Assembly (NCBI RefSeq): GCF_000719335.1
Contig: NZ_JOGB01000060.1
Location: 1 to 41,879 of the forward strand
Source: Streptomyces sp. NRRL S-87
Lineage (GTDB): Bacteria > Actinomycetota > Actinomycetes > Streptomycetales > Streptomycetaceae
Direction: 5' to 3'
Length of the DNA: 41,879 nt
The position numbers were made by a program, and so were the translations under genes. The notes under the pieces were generated by a model that saw only the letters and a list, made by a program, of their open reading frames with translations, was not told the origin of the DNA and did not search any database. This document shows positions 8,231 through 15,120 of the stretch, in pieces. The first letter of the stretch is position 1, and each line of letters opens with the position of its first letter.

Positions 8231-8725
8231 ATGGAAAACAAGGTCTCGTTCTCGCTGGTCCTCGCCTCCGCCCTGGCCGCCGGGCTCGTCGCCGGGGTCT
8301 TCTACGCCTTCTCCACCGGCGTGATGAGCGCGCTCTCCGCGCTCTCGCCCAAGGAGGGGATCACCGCGATGCAGTCGATCAACGTCGCGGTGATCAACCC
8401 GGCCTTCCTGGGTGCGTTCATGGGCGCCGCCGCCCTCGCGCTGGCCTCCGGGATCTACGCCGTCACCCACTGGAAGGCGCCGGGGGCGGGCTGGATGCTC
8501 GCGGGGGCGCTGCTCTACCTCATCGGCTCGTTCCTGTGGACGATGGGCTTCCACATCCCGCGCAACGACGCGCTGGCCGCGCTGGACCCGGCCGCGCCGG
8601 GCAGCGTGCAGCCGTGGCTGGACTACGTACGCGTGTGGACGGCGGGCAACCACGTCCGGGCCCTCGCCTCGCTGGCCTCCTCGGCCTGCTTCATCGTGGC
8701 GCTGGTGAGCCGGCGGGCGGGGTGA
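8231..8725 (+). CDS. DUF1772 (anthrone oxygenase-like) membrane protein
   Basis: A 164-residue membrane protein with about four hydrophobic segments: SLVLASALAAGLVAGVFYAF, NPAFLGAFMGAAALALASGI, WMLAGALLYLIGSFLWTMGF and VRALASLASSACFIVALV. Conserved FYAFS, NVAVINPAF and PRNDALAALDP/W..Y..VWT..N..R motifs identify DUF1772, a family that includes anthrone oxygenases but whose bacterial members are mostly uncharacterised. ATG 8231 follows GATGGGGAC. It is divergent from the PNPOx gene and overlaps the GNAT gene tail to tail by 35 nt. No operator is seen. Confidence 0.8.
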   Translation: MENKVSFSLVLASALAAGLVAGVFYAFSTGVMSALSALSPKEGITAMQSINVAVINPAFLGAFMGAAALALASGIYAVTHWKAPGAGWMLAGALLYLIGSFLWTMGFHIPRNDALAALDPAAPGSVQPWLDYVRVWTAGNHVRALASLASSACFIVALVSRRAG

Positions 8726-9215
8726 GGGGCGTGAGCCCGGCCAGGCGCAGTTCGACGTACGCGACGGTGTCGCCGGGCAGGACGTACCGGTCGAACTCCA
8801 CGAAGCCCCGGGCGCCGGCGAACCGCAGGCCCTCGGGGTTCGAGGCCAGGACCACGGTCTCGACGGCCTCGGCGCCCAGTTCCCGGGCCGTGGCCAGGCC
8901 GCGGGCGTAGAGCTCGGTGCCGAAGCCCCGGCCGCGGTGGGCGGGGAGCACCCGCGCGATGACCGTGGCGGTGGGGCGGGCCGGCGGCGCGAGGCCGTCC
9001 GCCGCGGCGGCCGCGGCGACGGCGGCCGGCGGCCGGACGGTGGTGCAGCCGACGGGTACGTCCCCCAGGTACGCCACCTCGAGGTGGTGGCGGACGGACC
9101 GGTCCCGGACCTGCTCTGGGGAGAGGGCGTCCGGGGGGACGATCTCGTTGTGCACGTACCGCCAGTGCTCCAGGGCGGTGTCCCCGGTCGGTGTGGTGAT
9201 GCGCAGCCCGCTCAT
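8691..9215 (-). CDS. GNAT-family N-acetyltransferase
   Basis: A 174-residue single GNAT domain. The acetyl-CoA pyrophosphate loop is VLPAHRGRGFGTELYARGL (R/Q-x-x-G-x-G/A pattern), followed by the AVETVVLASNPEGLRFAGARGF helix-strand that closes the fold. An Ala-rich linker (AAVAAAAAADGLAPP) precedes the core strand TVIARVLP. The acceptor substrate is unknown. ATG 9215 gives a start just before the first strand; TTG 9227 is possible. No operator is upstream. Confidence 0.8.
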   Translation of the reverse strand: MSGLRITTPTGDTALEHWRYVHNEIVPPDALSPEQVRDRSVRHHLEVAYLGDVPVGCTTVRPPAAVAAAAAADGLAPPARPTATVIARVLPAHRGRGFGTELYARGLATARELGAEAVETVVLASNPEGLRFAGARGFVEFDRYVLPGDTVAYVELRLAGLTPLTPPAGSPAPR

Positions 9216-9294
9216 CCCCGCACCCAATCCGGCCGGGCCGCGCCGGTCAACCGCCTTTTCCCGACGCCCGTTCCGACCCGGCCGGGCCCGGTCC

Positions 9295-10500
9295 TCAGCC
9301 GCGGCCGAGGACCAGCGTGCCCGAGGAGCAGAACCAGCCGCCGGTGCCCGAGGCGACGGCCAGTTCCGGCAGTCGCCCGCCGGCCTTGCGGACCTGGCCC
9401 GCGCCGGCCTCGCCGCGCAGTTGGCGGACGGCCTCCACGATCAGGAACAGCCCGCGCATGCCGGGGTGGCAGGCGGACAGCCCGCCGCCGTCGGTGTTCA
9501 CCGGCAGCTCGCCGTCGCGCAGCAGCCGGCCCTTCTCCACGAACGCACCGCCCTCGCCCTTCGCGCAGAACCCCAGGTCCTCCAGGGTCACGAGGGTCAT
9601 GTACGTGAAGGCGTCGTAGATCTCGGCGAGGTCGACGTCGGCCGGCCGCACCCCCGCCCGCTCGAAGGCGAGCCGCCCCGACACGGCGGCGGGGGAGACG
9701 GTGAAGTCCTGCCACTCCGACATGGTGGTGTGGGACACCGAGGTGCCGGCTCCGAGGATCCAGACCGGCTCCTTGGCGGTGTCGGGGACGTGGTCCTCGG
9801 CGGCCAGCAGCACCGCGCAGCCGCCGTCCGAGCGGATGCAGCAGTGCAGCTTCGTGAACGGGTCCGCGATCATCTCGCCCGACAGGACCTCGTCCACGGT
9901 GATCGGGGTCCGGAACATCGCGTCGGGGTTGGTGGCGGCGTTCGCCCGCGCCTGGACGGCGACCGAGGCGAGCTGCTCCAGGGTGGTGCCGTACTCGTGC
10001 ATGTGGCGGCGGGCGGCCATGGCGTACTTGGCGATCAGCGTGTGGCCGTACGGGACTTCGAACTGGAGCGGGCCGCGGGCGCCGAAGGAGAGGTTCGAGG
10101 TGCGCCGCCGGGCCTTGATGTCGGCGCGGGCCGTGGAGCCGTAGACCAGCAGGACGGCGTTGGCCGTGCCGGCGGCGATGGCCTCCGCCGCGTGCGCGGC
10201 CATCACCTCCCACGTCGAGCCGCCCACCCCGGTCGAGTCCACCCAGGTGGGCCGCAGGCCCAGGTACTCGGCCACCTCGACCGGGGCCAGGGTGCCCAGG
10301 CCGGCCGAGCCGAAGCCGTCGATGACCGAGCGGTCGAGGCCGGAGTCGGCGAGGGCGCGCCGCGCGGCCTGGGCGTGCAGGGCGTACGGGGTGGCCTCGT
10401 CGACCCGGCCGCAGTCGGAGAGCGCGACGCCGACGACCGCGACCCGGCGGCGGGGGCCGGACCGGGCCGGGGAGGGGGCGTGGAGGGTGGCTGCTGACAT
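9295..10500 (-). CDS. Lipid-transfer protein / thiolase-fold acetyl-CoA acetyltransferase-like protein
   Basis: A 401-residue thiolase-fold protein of the sterol-carrier/Ltp type. Landmarks: VAVVGVALSDCGRV, the first half ending in DSTGVGGSTWEVMAAHAAEA, RHMHEYGTTLEQLA, then ADVDLAEIYDAFTYMTLVTL, CAKGEGGAF and LPVNTDGGGLSACHPG. The nucleophile loop reads GGSTWEV with no Cys where true thiolases have one, so classical thiolysis is unlikely; Ltp2-type proteins are retro-aldolases acting with DUF35 partners. Tyr in the EIYDAFT motif is conserved with those. Operator 5 ends 6 nt before ATG 10500 and contains a -10 TACCGT placed 7 nt before the ATG, so the transcript is probably leaderless and directly repressible. 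Divergent from the acyl-CoA dehydrogenase. Confidence 0.85.
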   Translation of the reverse strand: MSAATLHAPSPARSGPRRRVAVVGVALSDCGRVDEATPYALHAQAARRALADSGLDRSVIDGFGSAGLGTLAPVEVAEYLGLRPTWVDSTGVGGSTWEVMAAHAAEAIAAGTANAVLLVYGSTARADIKARRRTSNLSFGARGPLQFEVPYGHTLIAKYAMAARRHMHEYGTTLEQLASVAVQARANAATNPDAMFRTPITVDEVLSGEMIADPFTKLHCCIRSDGGCAVLLAAEDHVPDTAKEPVWILGAGTSVSHTTMSEWQDFTVSPAAVSGRLAFERAGVRPADVDLAEIYDAFTYMTLVTLEDLGFCAKGEGGAFVEKGRLLRDGELPVNTDGGGLSACHPGMRGLFLIVEAVRQLRGEAGAGQVRKAGGRLPELAVASGTGGWFCSSGTLVLGRG

Positions 10501-10505
10501 GGATC

Positions 10506-10518
10506 TGACGGTACGTCA
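10506..10518. promoter_or_regulatory. TetR-regulon operator 5 overlapping the leaderless Ltp promoter
   Basis: TGACGGTACGTCA. On the minus strand it contains TACCGT (TANNNT) ending 7 nt before ATG 10500, so operator and -10 coincide. Confidence 0.82.
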
Positions 10519-10625
10519 GGCGTGGCGGGCGCGAAAGGGGGTGGCGGCCGGCCCCCGCCGGCCGCCGCCGGCGGGGCGCTCCGGTCGGGCGTCGCGTGAC
10601 GCTGGGCATTCCCGCCCGCCCGGCC

Positions 10626-10643
10626 TAATATGACGCGCCGTCA
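10626..10643 (+). promoter_or_regulatory. -10 TAATAT plus TetR-regulon operator 6
   Basis: TAATAT (10626-10631) is an excellent -10, and TGACGCGCCGTCA (10631-10643) begins on its last base, covering the expected start point. The weak -35 TGGGCA is 17 bp upstream. A Shine-Dalgarno GGGAGGAG follows before ATG 10664. Confidence 0.82.
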
Positions 10644-10663
10644 GATACGGGAGGAGCCCGCCG

Positions 10664-12025
10664 ATGGACGCCGCCTTCACAGCGGAGCAGGACGAGATCC
10701 GGCGCACGCTGAGGGAACTGCTGGGCAAACGCAGCGGCCCGGACGAGGTCAAGGCCGCCGTACGCACCGCACCCGGATACGACCGCGAGCTCTGGCAGCT
10801 GCTCGCCCACCGGCTCGGACTGCCCGGGCTCGCGCTGCCCGAGGAGGCCGGCGGGGTCGGCTGCGGCCTCACCGAGCTGGTCCTCGCCTGCGAGGAGACC
10901 GGGCGCACACTGACCCCCTCGCCCCTGCTGGCCACGTCCCTGCTGGCCGCCCCGCTGATCGCGGCGCTCGGCACCACCGAGCAGCGGGCCCGACTGCTGC
11001 CGGCCCTCGCCGCCGGGGCGCTCACCGCCGCCCTCGTGGTGCCGGGCACGGCCCTGTCCACCGCCCTCGACCTGACCGCCGACAGCGCCCCCGGGGCCTG
11101 GGCCGGCGGCGGCCGCGCGGGCGGCGTGCAGGCCCGGCCGACGCCCGCGGAGCAGGCCGGGGGCGGGGAGCCGGACCGGCCCGGGGCGCGGGACGGCGCC
11201 GCGGTGGGGGACGGCGCCGGGGCGCGGGACGGCGCCGGGGCCTGGCGGCTGTACGGCGAGGCGGCCCAGGTCCTGGACGGGCACAGCGCCGACCTCCTCG
11301 TCGTCGCCGCACACACCGGCGGCTTCGCGCGCGGCCGCGCGCAGCTGTTCCTCGTACGGGCCGACGCCGCCGGCGTGGTCCGCGCCCGCCAGACCGCCCT
11401 GGACGAGACGCGCCCGCAGGGCCGGGTCCAGCTGCGCGACGTACCCGCCGAGCTGCTCGGGTCGGACGACGAGGCGGACGTGTGCGCCGCGCTCGCCGGG
11501 ACGGGGCGGGGCGCGGCCGCGGCGCTGGCCGCCGAGGCCGCCGGGGCCGCCGGACAGGCCCTGGCCAGGACCGTGGAGTACGTCCGCACCCGCGAGCAGT
11601 TCGGCCGGCCCGTCGGCTCGTTCCAGGCGGTCAAGCACCGGCTGGCCGACGTCTACGTCCAGGTGCAGGCGGCCCGCTCCGCGGCGTACTACGCGGCCTG
11701 GGACCCGGGACAGGGCGGCCTCGCCCTCGCGCAGGCGCTGGAGGCGCTGCGCACGGCCGCGTCGGAGGCGGTGCAGCTGCACGGCGGCATCGGCTTCACC
11801 TGGGAGCACGACGCGCACCTGTACTTCAAGCGGGCGGCGGCCGACGAGCTGCTCTTCGGGCCCGTGCACCGGCTCCGCGCGCACGCCGCCGACCGGGCCG
11901 GGCTGTTCGCCGCGGCTCCCGGCTCGCCTCCGACCACGGTTCCGGCCACGGTTCCGACCACGGTCCCCGCCACGGTCCCCACGGCCGGCCCCGCCGGCTC
12001 CGGAGAAGAAAGGGTGGCCGTCTGA
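10664..12025 (+). CDS. Acyl-CoA dehydrogenase family protein (FadE)
   Basis: A 453-residue FAD-dependent acyl-CoA dehydrogenase of the short actinobacterial FadE type. N-terminal helical domain: FTAEQDEIRRTLRELL to LALPEEAGGVG; middle domain: LVVPGTALS and LLVVAAHTGG; C-terminal: YVRTREQFGRPVGSFQAVKH and AVQLHGGIGFTWEHDAHLYF. Two low-complexity additions are unusual: about 50 Gly/Ala/Asp residues (~140-192) from three 18-bp repeats, and a Val-Pro-Ala-Thr tail from four 12-bp repeats. Such FadEs often act as heteromers on steroid- or CoA-activated side chains. Operator 6 and a clear GGAGG precede ATG 10664. The stop overlaps the next ATG (TGATG). Confidence 0.87.
   Translation: MDAAFTAEQDEIRRTLRELLGKRSGPDEVKAAVRTAPGYDRELWQLLAHRLGLPGLALPEEAGGVGCGLTELVLACEETGRTLTPSPLLATSLLAAPLIAALGTTEQRARLLPALAAGALTAALVVPGTALSTALDLTADSAPGAWAGGGRAGGVQARPTPAEQAGGGEPDRPGARDGAAVGDGAGARDGAGAWRLYGEAAQVLDGHSADLLVVAAHTGGFARGRAQLFLVRADAAGVVRARQTALDETRPQGRVQLRDVPAELLGSDDEADVCAALAGTGRGAAAALAAEAAGAAGQALARTVEYVRTREQFGRPVGSFQAVKHRLADVYVQVQAARSAAYYAAWDPGQGGLALAQALEALRTAASEAVQLHGGIGFTWEHDAHLYFKRAAADELLFGPVHRLRAHAADRAGLFAAAPGSPPTTVPATVPTTVPATVPTAGPAGSGEERVAV
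11183..11236 (+). repeat. Three 18-bp tandem repeats inside the acyl-CoA dehydrogenase
   Basis: Units at 11183, 11201 and 11219 of the form GGGGCGCGGGACGGCGCC. They encode GARDGA-AVGDGA-GARDGA in the insert of the middle domain. Confidence 0.85.
11930..11977 (+). repeat. Four 12-bp tandem repeats at the acyl-CoA dehydrogenase C-terminus
   Basis: Units of CCGACCACGGTT type at 11930, 11942, 11954 and 11966, encoding alternating PTTV / PATV. Confidence 0.85.
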
Positions 12026-12498
12026 TGCCTCCCGGTGTCCGCCTGATGCAGAAGGTCTCCTCGACCCGTACGTTCGCCAGGATCGCCCCGCACTTCATCC
12101 CGGCCATGGACCGCGCGGTCCACCGGCTCACCCGCGGCAAGGTCATCCTCAGCGCCAGGATGCTGCCCGGGGTGATCCTCACCGCCAAGGGCGCCAGGTC
12201 CGGCCTGCCGCGGGCGACGCCGCTGGCGTGCATGCCGGAGGAGGGTGCCGGCACGTGGATCCTGATCGGCTCCAACTTCGGCCGCCCCGGGCACCCCGCC
12301 TGGACCGCCAACCTGCTCAAACACCCCGACGCGGAGGTGAGTTGGAAGGGGCAGGACATCCCGGTCCGGGCCCGGCTGCTGACGGGGGAGGAGCGGGCGG
12401 CGGCGTGGCGGGCGGTACTGGGCTTCTGGCCGCCGTACGCGACGTACCAGGCCCGCATCGAGCGGGAGATCCGCCTCTTCCGCCTGGAGCGGCGCTGA
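12025..12498 (+). CDS. F420-dependent nitroreductase-family protein (Ddn-like)
   Basis: A 157-residue split-barrel protein. The core GVILTAKGARSGLPRATPL, WILIGSNFGRPGHPAWTANL, HPDAEVSWKG and ARLLTGEERAAAW is the signature of deazaflavin-dependent Ddn/F420H2 quinone reductases (DUF385). Actinobacterial members reduce quinones, unsaturated lactones or steroid-like enones with F420H2, often at the membrane. Its ATG overlaps the acyl-CoA dehydrogenase stop (TGATG), so the two are translated together. It is one of three probable F420-linked enzymes in the regulon, with the two LLM oxidoreductases. Confidence 0.85.
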   Translation: MPPGVRLMQKVSSTRTFARIAPHFIPAMDRAVHRLTRGKVILSARMLPGVILTAKGARSGLPRATPLACMPEEGAGTWILIGSNFGRPGHPAWTANLLKHPDAEVSWKGQDIPVRARLLTGEERAAAWRAVLGFWPPYATYQARIEREIRLFRLERR

Positions 12499-12838
12499 GG
12501 GCTCGGGCGCGCGGCGCGACGCTGGCCGCCGCCCGTATGCGGTCCACGGCCGCGCTGCGGCCGCCGGTACGGACCGCGGCGGCGCTGCGGCCGCCGGTAC
12601 GGGGCGCTGCGGCCGGCCGGTACGGAATGCGGGGCGCCGCGACCGGCTTACGGACCGCGACCGCGCTGTGGCCGCCCGTACGCGCACCGCGGCGGCGGAC
12701 CCCCGAGTGGCCCGCCGCCGCGCAGACAGGATGTGCCGGGGTCGGCGGCCGCGCGGGATCTCCCCCGAGACCCGCTGCGGCCGTCCGGTGCCCGGTCGTC
12801 AGTGGGCGTCGCCCGGCCTCACCGGGCGCCGCCCGGGG
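12499..12838. repeat. Convergent intergenic gap with four imperfect GC-rich repeats
   Basis: This 340-nt gap separates the converging Ddn and TetR genes. Between 12552 and 12682 the element GCGCTGCGGCCGCCGGTACG recurs four times with drift (near 12552, 12582, 12604 and 12663). No gene, terminator with a clean stem, or operator is seen. A plus-strand frame through it reads repeated AALRPPVR, but it is a continuation of an out-of-frame shadow and has no start signal. Confidence 0.6.
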
Positions 12839-13486
12839 TCACCTGGTCGGCTTCTTGCCGGTGACGCCCAGGTGCACCAGGAGCGCCAGGTTCGGCTTGA
12901 GCTCCGCCTGCTTGACGCCCCAGGTCTGGAAGCCCTTCTGGTGCGAGGCGACCGCCGCGAGCATCGCGACGAGCGAGCCGGCCATGGCGGCGGCGCTGAC
13001 GTCCTTGTCGAGCTTGTTCTTGGCCTGGAGCTCCTTCATCGACTCCGTGAGGGAGTTGGTGACGGAGTTCAGGATCTTCATGCGGATCTTGTAGAAGCGC
13101 TTGTCGCCCTCGGCCGCGCCGAGGTCGACCACGCGCAGGATCGCGTCGTTCTTGCGCCAGAAGTCCAGGAATCCCTCGACGAGTTCCTCGGCCGCCTGCC
13201 AGCCGGACTTGCCGACCCAGGTGCGGCCCTCGACCAGGGAGGTCAACTGGGCGCCCTCGGTGGCCATTTCCTCGGCGATCTCCAGTACCGCGCCCTCGAC
13301 GTCGGGGAAGTACTGGTAGAAGGTCGCCGGCGAGGTCCCGGCCTTGCGGGCGACGTCGATGACCTTGACGTCGCGGTACGGCGAGGAGCTGAGCATCTCG
13401 CTGAGGCAGTCGAGCAGCTTCTGCCGCGTCGCCTGTCCACGCCGACCGGCCACGCGGCCGTCGACGGTGCGCACTTGTCCTGTCAT
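12839..13486 (-). CDS. TetR-family transcriptional regulator, likely repressor of the catabolic regulon
   Basis: A 215-residue TetR/AcrR regulator. The N-terminal HTH domain spans about residues 16-65: GQATRQKLLDCLSEMLSS, then DVKVIDVARKAGTSPATFYQYF. The C-terminal ligand/dimer domain is helical (RKNDAILRVVDLGAAEGDKR, AAMAGSLVAMLAAVASHQKG) and fits no family I can name. The start codon lies inside an imperfect copy of the regulon palindrome (TGTCATGCCGTCA), and a -10 TAAGCT is 6 nt before the ATG, so the mRNA is probably leaderless and the gene autoregulated. It is the only TetR in the window and sits amid the 13 sites. An acyl-CoA ligand is likely, as for KstR-type regulators, but unproven. 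It lies just upstream of kbpA-afsK. Confidence 0.85.
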   Translation of the reverse strand: MTGQVRTVDGRVAGRRGQATRQKLLDCLSEMLSSSPYRDVKVIDVARKAGTSPATFYQYFPDVEGAVLEIAEEMATEGAQLTSLVEGRTWVGKSGWQAAEELVEGFLDFWRKNDAILRVVDLGAAEGDKRFYKIRMKILNSVTNSLTESMKELQAKNKLDKDVSAAAMAGSLVAMLAAVASHQKGFQTWGVKQAELKPNLALLVHLGVTGKKPTR

Positions 13487-13493
13487 GCCGTCA
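13481..13493. promoter_or_regulatory. TetR-regulon operator 7, overlapping the tetR start codon
   Basis: TGTCATGCCGTCA, one mismatch in the left arm. It includes the ATG of the TetR gene (13484-13486, minus strand). A minus-strand TAAGCT at 13497-13492 is the probable -10. Confidence 0.65.
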
Positions 13494-13978
13494 GCTTACC
13501 GAGGGGTGATCTGCGCGCGATTCGGCCGCCTGCAAATGGGGTTACCGGCTCCCGGCGGGGCCTTCGCGGCCCCGTTCCGGGGCTGTTCCGGGGCTGTTCC
13601 GGCCCCGTTCCCGGCCGGTTTCCCGCCCCGCTGCCGCCCCAGGCGCCTGCTCGCCACCACCCCTCACCGACCCCGTTTCCGCCATGCTTCCGGTCGACCG
13701 CGCAGCGTGACCGGCGGGGCGGCGGGGGCGGCGGGGCCGGCGGTCCGGCGCACCGGGCGGGACCGCGCTCACCCGAATAGTCTTATCAACAGGCTGTGGA
13801 CAACTCTGGTGGACAAGCGGCCCGCGGCCCGGCCGCCCGCCCCGCGGTGGCGGACCCCGCCCCGGCGGCCGCGGAACGCGACCCCGGCGGCGGTCCGCTC
13901 TCGGTGCGTGACGGGCGCGGGCCGATTAGTTTGACAGCACGGGCAGGGGGGACCCCCGCGCAAGGGAAGGACCGGTCC
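13494..13978. other. Intergenic region between tetR and kbpA with DnaA-box-like cluster
   Basis: Divergent gap of about 485 nt. It holds short GGGGCTGTTCC repeats (13577-13600), a cluster of DnaA-box-like 9-mers at 13783-13816 (listed separately), and TTGACA at 13931-13936, a perfect -35 but without a convincing -10. No small gene is supported. Confidence 0.5.
13783..13816. promoter_or_regulatory. Cluster of three DnaA-box-like sequences
   Basis: TTATCAACA (13783-13791), TGTGGACAA (13795-13803, the exact complement of the actinobacterial box TTGTCCACA) and GGTGGACAA (13808-13816). The cluster is far AT-richer than its surroundings. No dnaA, dnaN or gyrB is nearby, so it is not oriC; DnaA titration or DnaA control of kbpA or tetR is possible. 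Confidence 0.55.
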
Positions 13979-14758
13979 ATGGCCGCATTCGCAGAGGGCA
14001 CGCCCTGCTGGGTCGACGCCTCGCTCCCCGACGTCGAGGCGGGCAAGCGGTTCTACGGCGAGCTCTTCGAGTGGACCTTCGGCGACAGCGCGGGCCCCGA
14101 GTACGGCGGCTACACCCAGGCCTACTGCGAGGGCCGCAACGTCGCCGCCCTCGCCCCCAAACCCGACGGCCGCATGCCCACCGTGTGGAACGTCTACCTC
14201 GCGGCCAAGGACGCGCGCGCCACCGCCGCCCGGATCCGCGGCGCGGGCGGCCAGGTGATCATGGATCCGATGCCCGTGGGCCCGTACGGCAGCGTGGCCC
14301 TGGCCGCCGACCCGGGCGGGGCCGTCTTCGGCCTCTGGGAGCCCGGCACGCACCACGGCTTCGAACGCCACGGCGAGCCGTTCTCGTACTGCTGGACCGA
14401 GCTCTACACCCGCGACCGGGACGCCGTGGACACCTTCTACGCCCAGGTCTTCGGGTACGTGCCCCAGGACCGGGACGACGCGGGCATCGAGTACCGCACC
14501 TGGTCGCCGCCGGGCGCCGAACCGGGGCCCGACACGGCGATCGTCGGACGCAGCGTGATCACGGACGCGTTCCCCGAGGCGATGCCGGCGCATTTCCTGG
14601 CGTATTTCGCGGTGCCGGACTGCGACCGCTCGGTGGCCACCGTCCGCCGGCTCGGCGGCCGGGTCAGCGCCGACCCGTTCGACACCCCGTACGGGCGGGT
14701 GGCGGTCGTCGCGGACAACCAGGGCGCGGCGTTCGCCCTGCTCAGCGAGGCCGTCTGA
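13979..14758 (+). CDS. kbpA: Two-domain VOC/glyoxalase-family protein, probable AfsK-binding protein KbpA
   Basis: A 259-residue protein made of two VOC (glyoxalase/bleomycin-resistance fold) modules: residues ~1-120 (TPCWVDASLPDVEAGKRFYGELF ... GGAVFGLWEP) and ~130-257 (CWTELYTRDRDAVDTFYAQVF ... GAAFALLSEA). In S. coelicolor the gene directly upstream of afsK encodes KbpA, annotated as a hydroxylase-like protein, which binds unphosphorylated AfsK and inhibits its autophosphorylation. Position and protein type match, so the symbol is offered on synteny. ATG 13979 has GGAAGGA upstream. The afsK start is 362 nt further on. Confidence 0.78.
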   Translation: MAAFAEGTPCWVDASLPDVEAGKRFYGELFEWTFGDSAGPEYGGYTQAYCEGRNVAALAPKPDGRMPTVWNVYLAAKDARATAARIRGAGGQVIMDPMPVGPYGSVALAADPGGAVFGLWEPGTHHGFERHGEPFSYCWTELYTRDRDAVDTFYAQVFGYVPQDRDDAGIEYRTWSPPGAEPGPDTAIVGRSVITDAFPEAMPAHFLAYFAVPDCDRSVATVRRLGGRVSADPFDTPYGRVAVVADNQGAAFALLSEAV

Positions 14759-15120
14759 GCCCCGGAGCGACGCCGGCGGGCGCCCAGGACCACGCTCTTC
14801 CGGCCCCCGCCCGGCCCGCTCCGGGGGCGTCCGGCGGGCTCCCGTACCGGCCGTGCGCGGCCCCCTTACGCCGTCCGAGTCGTCCGGAACGCGGTGAGAC
14901 ACCCCGAGACGCCCCCGGGTTCGCCCATCCGGCCCCGGACCGACAGAATCGGGACCGGCAGAATCAGAGAGCAGGACGACCGACAGAGTCAGGACCGACG
15001 GAGTCGGGGAGCACCTCCCCGGGCCGGACACCACGGGCCGCGGGCCGGGGTGAGACGCTGCACGGGGCTGTTTGGAGCGGGTCCGGACGATGGCCCGTAC
15101 GGGGAGGTGGCAGGCGAGTA
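14759..15120 (+). promoter_or_regulatory. kbpA-afsK intergenic / afsK promoter region
   Basis: Gap of 362 nt without a gene. Its distinctive content is the four 15-bp direct repeats at 14938-15007. GGGAGGTGG near 15101 and AGGCGAG nearer the ATG are candidate Shine-Dalgarno elements for afsK. Confidence 0.5.
14938..15007 (+). repeat. Four 15-bp direct repeats upstream of afsK
   Basis: Units at 14938, 14953, 14978 and 14993 with consensus GACCGACRGARTCRG. They form two abutting pairs separated by 10 nt. The arrangement (steps 15, 25, 15) suggests an operator for a cooperatively binding regulator rather than chance low complexity. Confidence 0.65.

Noticed and set aside
9295..10500. Genuine acetyl-CoA acetyltransferase (thiolase)
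   Set aside because: The nucleophilic Cys loop is replaced by GGSTWEV; it fits the Ltp branch better.
12499..12838. Repetitive AALRPPVR-encoding gene after the Ddn reductase
   Set aside because: It exists only as the continuation of a shadow frame, has no start or ribosome binding site, and reflects GC-rich DNA repeats.
13783..13816. Chromosomal origin of replication
   Set aside because: Only three box-like 9-mers, and no dnaA, dnaN or other origin-linked gene nearby.
13796..13978. GTG-initiated N-terminal extension of KbpA from 13796
   Set aside because: The extension is Ala/Pro/Gly-rich and overlaps the DnaA-box cluster; ATG 13979 has a good ribosome binding site and starts at the VOC fold.
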